In this document: piece after piece, positions 61,303 to 64,000 of the stretch
Position numbering within the stretch: the stretch's first letter is position 1
Layout: each line of letters opens with the position of its first letter
From: Streptomyces sp. NBC_00513
Lineage (GTDB): Bacteria > Actinomycetota > Actinomycetes > Streptomycetales > Streptomycetaceae
Assembly: GCF_041431415.1 (NCBI RefSeq)
Contig: NZ_CP107845.1
Span: 806,001-870,000, forward strand
Direction of reading: 5' to 3'
DNA: 64,000 bases
Position numbers and translations under genes: made by a program
The notes under the pieces: model-generated
Database searches by the model: none
Seen by the model: only the letters and a program-made list of their open reading frames with translations
What the model was told of the DNA's origin: nothing

Positions 61303-64000
61303 ATGAGTGACCGCCCTTCCCAGCGCCTCCCCCTCACCGGGGCCCAGACCGGGGTCTGGTACGGACAGCGGCTCGATCCCGAGTCCCCGGTCTACAACGT
61401 GGGCCAGTACGTCGAGATCGAAGGCGACCTGGACCCGGGCCTGTTCGTGACCGCCCTGCGGCGCACCGTCGCCGAGAGCGAGGCGCTCACGGCCCGGTTC
61501 GGCGAGGACGAGGCCGGCGATCCGTACCAGCTGACCTGGCCCGGACCGGCCGCCGGGCCGATCGTCGCGATGCTCGACCACACGGGCCAGGACGACCCGC
61601 TCGGCACGGCGCTCGCCCTGATGCGCCGGGACATGGCCACGCCGGTGGATCCCGTGACGGACCCCCTGTACGCGTTCACGCTCCACCGGATCGGTCCGGG
61701 CCGCACGCTCTGGTACCAGCGCGCCCACCACATCGCGCTCGACGCCTTCGGCTTCTCGCTGATCTCGCGGCGCACCGCCGAGGTGTACACCGCGCTCGTC
61801 CGCGGCGAGGAGCCGCCCGCGAACCCGTTCGGAGCCCTGAAGGTCGTCACCGACGAGGAGCGGGAGTACCGCGAGTCGCCCCGCTTCGAGGCCGACCGCG
61901 CGTACTGGCTGGAACGGCTGGCCGACTGCCCCGAACCCGAGCCGCTGAGCGGCACCGTACTGCCCGCCGCGCACGCCTTCCTGCGCGACGGCGCCACCCT
62001 GTCCGCCGAGGAGACCGCCGGTCTCCTGGACATCGCACGTTCCGCCCGCGCCAGTTGGGCCGACGTGGTGACCGCCGCGTTCGCGGCGTTCCTGCACCGG
62101 GCGACCGGCACCCACGACGTGCTGCTGTCGATGCCCGCCATGGCGCGCCTGGGCTCGGCCGCGCTCAAGGTCCCGGCCATGGTCGTCAACGTGCTGCCGC
62201 TGCGGATCGCCGTGCGGCCCGGCGTCGCGCTGGGCGACCTGGTCGCCGAGGTCGCCGCCGGGATCCGCGACCTGCGCCGCCACCAGCGCTACCGCGCGGA
62301 GGACATCCGCCGCGAGTTGGGTCTGTCCGGCCGCGCCCGGGGGCTGCTGGGTCCCATGGTCAACGTGAAGGCGTTCGACAACTCCCTGGACTTCGCGGGC
62401 GCCCCCGCCACCGTGCACAACGTCGCCGCCGGTCCCGTCGACGACCTGACCCTCGGCGTGTACCACGACGCCGCCGAGGGCCGGATCCGCTTCGAGTTCG
62501 ACGGCAACCCCCAGGCGTACGAGGCGGCTTCGCTGGCCGAGCGCTGCCGGGAGTTCGCCCGCTTCCTGCGCGCGGCCGCGGCGGCCGGCCCGCTCGTTCC
62601 CGTCGGTCGTCCCGACCTGCTCTCCCCGCAGGCGCTGGAGAGCGTCCTGCGCGCCGGCAACGACACCGCGCGGGCGTTGCCTCCCGGTACCGCGATCGAG
62701 GCCTTCGCCGAGCAGGCCCGCCGGCATCTGCTGCTGCCCGCCGTGATCTGCGGTCCGGTCACCCTCGACTACGCCACGCTCGACGAGCGTGCGCGCCGGC
62801 TCGCCCGGGTGCTGGCCGACCGTGGCGTCGGCCCCGAGAGCTTCGTGGGGCTCGCCCTGCCCCGCACCGCCGACCTGATCGTCGCCCTGCTCGCCGTCTG
62901 GCGGGCCGGCGGCGCCTACCTGCCGCTGGACCTGGACTACCCCGCCGACCGGCTCACGTTCATGGTCGAGGACGCCCGCCCCGTGTGCGTGCTGACCACC
63001 CTGGACAGTGCCGCCCTCGCCCCGCAGGTCGCGGGGGTGGAGACCGTGGTCCTGGACGCCCCGGACACGCTCGCCGCGCTCGCCGACGTCAGACCCGAGG
63101 ACCCGGCGGCCGACCTGCGCGCCCCGGACCCGGAGCACCCGGCGTACGTCATCCACACCTCGGGCTCCACCGGCCGCCCCAAGGGCGTGGTGATCTCGCA
63201 CGGCGCCCTGGCCAACTTCCTGCACATGCAGGCCGAGATCCTCGAACTGACCCCGAACGACCGGCTGGTGGCCGTCACCACCATCTCCTTCGACATCGCC
63301 GCGTTGGAGATCCACACCCCGCTGATCTGCGGGGCGACGGTGGTCCTCGCCGACCGGGACACCGTGCGCGACCCGGCGGCCCTGGCCGCCCTCGTCGACG
63401 AGCACCGCCCGGCCGTCATGCAGGCCACCCCCTCCCTGTGGCACGCGCTGCTGGAGGACGGTCGGCCGACCACCCTGGACGGCACCCGGGTCCTCGTCGG
63501 CGGAGAGGCCCTGCCGGCCGTGCTGGCCGAGCGGCTGGCCCGTACCGCGCTGTCCGTCACCAACGTCTACGGGCCGACCGAGGCCACCGTCTGGGCCACC
63601 TCCGCGGACCTGGCGCCCGACCACACCGGTGTCCCGGACATCGGCGTGCCGTTCTGGAACACGCGGGCGTACGTCCTGGACGGCGCCCTGCGCCCGGTCG
63701 CCCCGGGCCGTCAGGGCGAGCTGTACCTGAGCGGCTCCCAGCTCGCCCGGGGCTACCTCGGGCGGCCCGCGTTGACGTCGGAGCGGTTCACCGCGGACCC
63801 GTTCGGCGGGCCGGGCGAGCGCATGTACCGCACGGGCGACCTGGCCCGGCGGACCGCGGACGGGCGGATCGAGTTCGTCGGCCGGGCCGACGACCAGATC
63901 AAGCTGCGCGGCTTCCGGATCGAACTCGGCGAGATCGAGGCGGCGCTGACGGCGGCCGAGGGCGTGGGGCGCGCCGTGGTCCTGGTCCGCGAGGACCTGC
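61303..64000 (+). CDS. NRPS starter module, C-A..., truncated at window end
   Basis: At least 899 residues, open at the window edge. The C domain (1-450) has an active site HHIALDA at 142-148, where the Gly of HHxxxDG is Ala, and resembles starter C-domains that join an aryl acid to an amino acid. The A domain follows, with A3 HTSGSTGRPKGVV (from about 615), A5 NVYGPTEATVW, and A7/A8 text (YRTGDLARRTADG; DDQIKLRGFRIELGEIE). The specificity residues I can place read D-I-L-Q-L-G-V-V-W, closest to the code for glycine. A likely first product is DHB-Gly; other residues are not excluded. Start is ATG at 61303 after TGGAG. The carrier domain and later modules lie beyond 64000. Confidence 0.92.
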   Translation, partial: MSDRPSQRLPLTGAQTGVWYGQRLDPESPVYNVGQYVEIEGDLDPGLFVTALRRTVAESEALTARFGEDEAGDPYQLTWPGPAAGPIVAMLDHTGQDDPLGTALALMRRDMATPVDPVTDPLYAFTLHRIGPGRTLWYQRAHHIALDAFGFSLISRRTAEVYTALVRGEEPPANPFGALKVVTDEEREYRESPRFEADRAYWLERLADCPEPEPLSGTVLPAAHAFLRDGATLSAEETAGLLDIARSARASWADVVTAAFAAFLHRATGTHDVLLSMPAMARLGSAALKVPAMVVNVLPLRIAVRPGVALGDLVAEVAAGIRDLRRHQRYRAEDIRRELGLSGRARGLLGPMVNVKAFDNSLDFAGAPATVHNVAAGPVDDLTLGVYHDAAEGRIRFEFDGNPQAYEAASLAERCREFARFLRAAAAAGPLVPVGRPDLLSPQALESVLRAGNDTARALPPGTAIEAFAEQARRHLLLPAVICGPVTLDYATLDERARRLARVLADRGVGPESFVGLALPRTADLIVALLAVWRAGGAYLPLDLDYPADRLTFMVEDARPVCVLTTLDSAALAPQVAGVETVVLDAPDTLAALADVRPEDPAADLRAPDPEHPAYVIHTSGSTGRPKGVVISHGALANFLHMQAEILELTPNDRLVAVTTISFDIAALEIHTPLICGATVVLADRDTVRDPAALAALVDEHRPAVMQATPSLWHALLEDGRPTTLDGTRVLVGGEALPAVLAERLARTALSVTNVYGPTEATVWATSADLAPDHTGVPDIGVPFWNTRAYVLDGALRPVAPGRQGELYLSGSQLARGYLGRPALTSERFTADPFGGPGERMYRTGDLARRTADGRIEFVGRADDQIKLRGFRIELGEIEAALTAAEGVGRAVVLVREDL

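Noticed and set aside
59611..63624. 1337-codon minus-strand open frame
   Set aside because: It is antisense to the exporter and the NRPS and is Gly/Arg/Asp-rich without motifs.

Overview
The window looks like a Streptomyces (or very close streptomycete) chromosome. Base composition is very high in GC throughout. It carries lineage-typical genes: an SsgA-like cell-division protein, a chaplin, the SapB (AmfS/RamS) lanthipeptide operon with its RamR regulator, a SigB/SigF-type sigma factor with partner-switching proteins, and small Streptomyces-restricted membrane proteins. I saw no tRNA, rRNA, CRISPR array, intact transposon or prophage. One truncated transposase-like gene is present.

Layout. 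(1) About 0.1-12.9 kb holds an SsgA-like protein, small stress-type membrane proteins, a secreted acid phosphatase, a VOC protein, a TetR regulator, DoxX, a GCS2 carboxylate-amine ligase, a GlsB/YeaQ protein, a hemerythrin protein and an MHS-family transporter. (2) About 12.9-23.9 kb is a general-stress signalling locus: an RsbW-like kinase, a STAS antagonist, a MEDS-ATPase protein and a SigB/F sigma factor. Divergent from these are a 1524-residue poly-HAMP hybrid histidine kinase and an ANTAR-GAF-PAS-PP2C phosphatase. (3) About 24.1-33.6 kb concerns aerial-hyphae surface formation: a short chaplin, an MFS exporter, RamR (with an in-frame TTA leucine codon), and the operon ramC-ramS-ramA-ramB running on the minus strand. 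(4) About 33.6-51 kb is mixed: a redox lipoprotein, a second multidomain SpoIIE phosphatase, an LppU-like protein, a self-regulated SRPBCC-ArsR pair, a cyclopropane synthase, a hydrolase, an epimerase with a zinc-ribbon insert, a DyP peroxidase fused to a lectin domain, a serine hydrolase, a nucleoside hydrolase and phosphoglucomutase. (5) From 51.06 kb to the window end is a siderophore cluster of four iron-box-controlled transcription units. These encode isochorismatase-argC-argB; ornithine N-hydroxylase, a C-E didomain protein and MbtH; an N-acetylglutamate-synthase-like GNAT; and a stand-alone aryl carrier protein, an EntS-like exporter and an NRPS (C-A...) truncated by the window edge.

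The siderophore region reads as a mixed catecholate-hydroxamate system. Isochorismatase and the free aryl carrier protein together correspond to a split EntB. The first NRPS module has a glycine-like specificity code. ArgC, ArgB and the GNAT could raise ornithine supply for the N5-hydroxylase under iron starvation. The genes for isochorismate synthase, the DHB dehydrogenase, the DHB-AMP ligase and the rest of the NRPS are not in the window. The most unusual items are the exact 276-bp, seven-copy HAMP repeat in the hybrid kinase, the free C-E protein with an altered C-domain active site, and the strong hairpin between ramS and the ram transporter genes.
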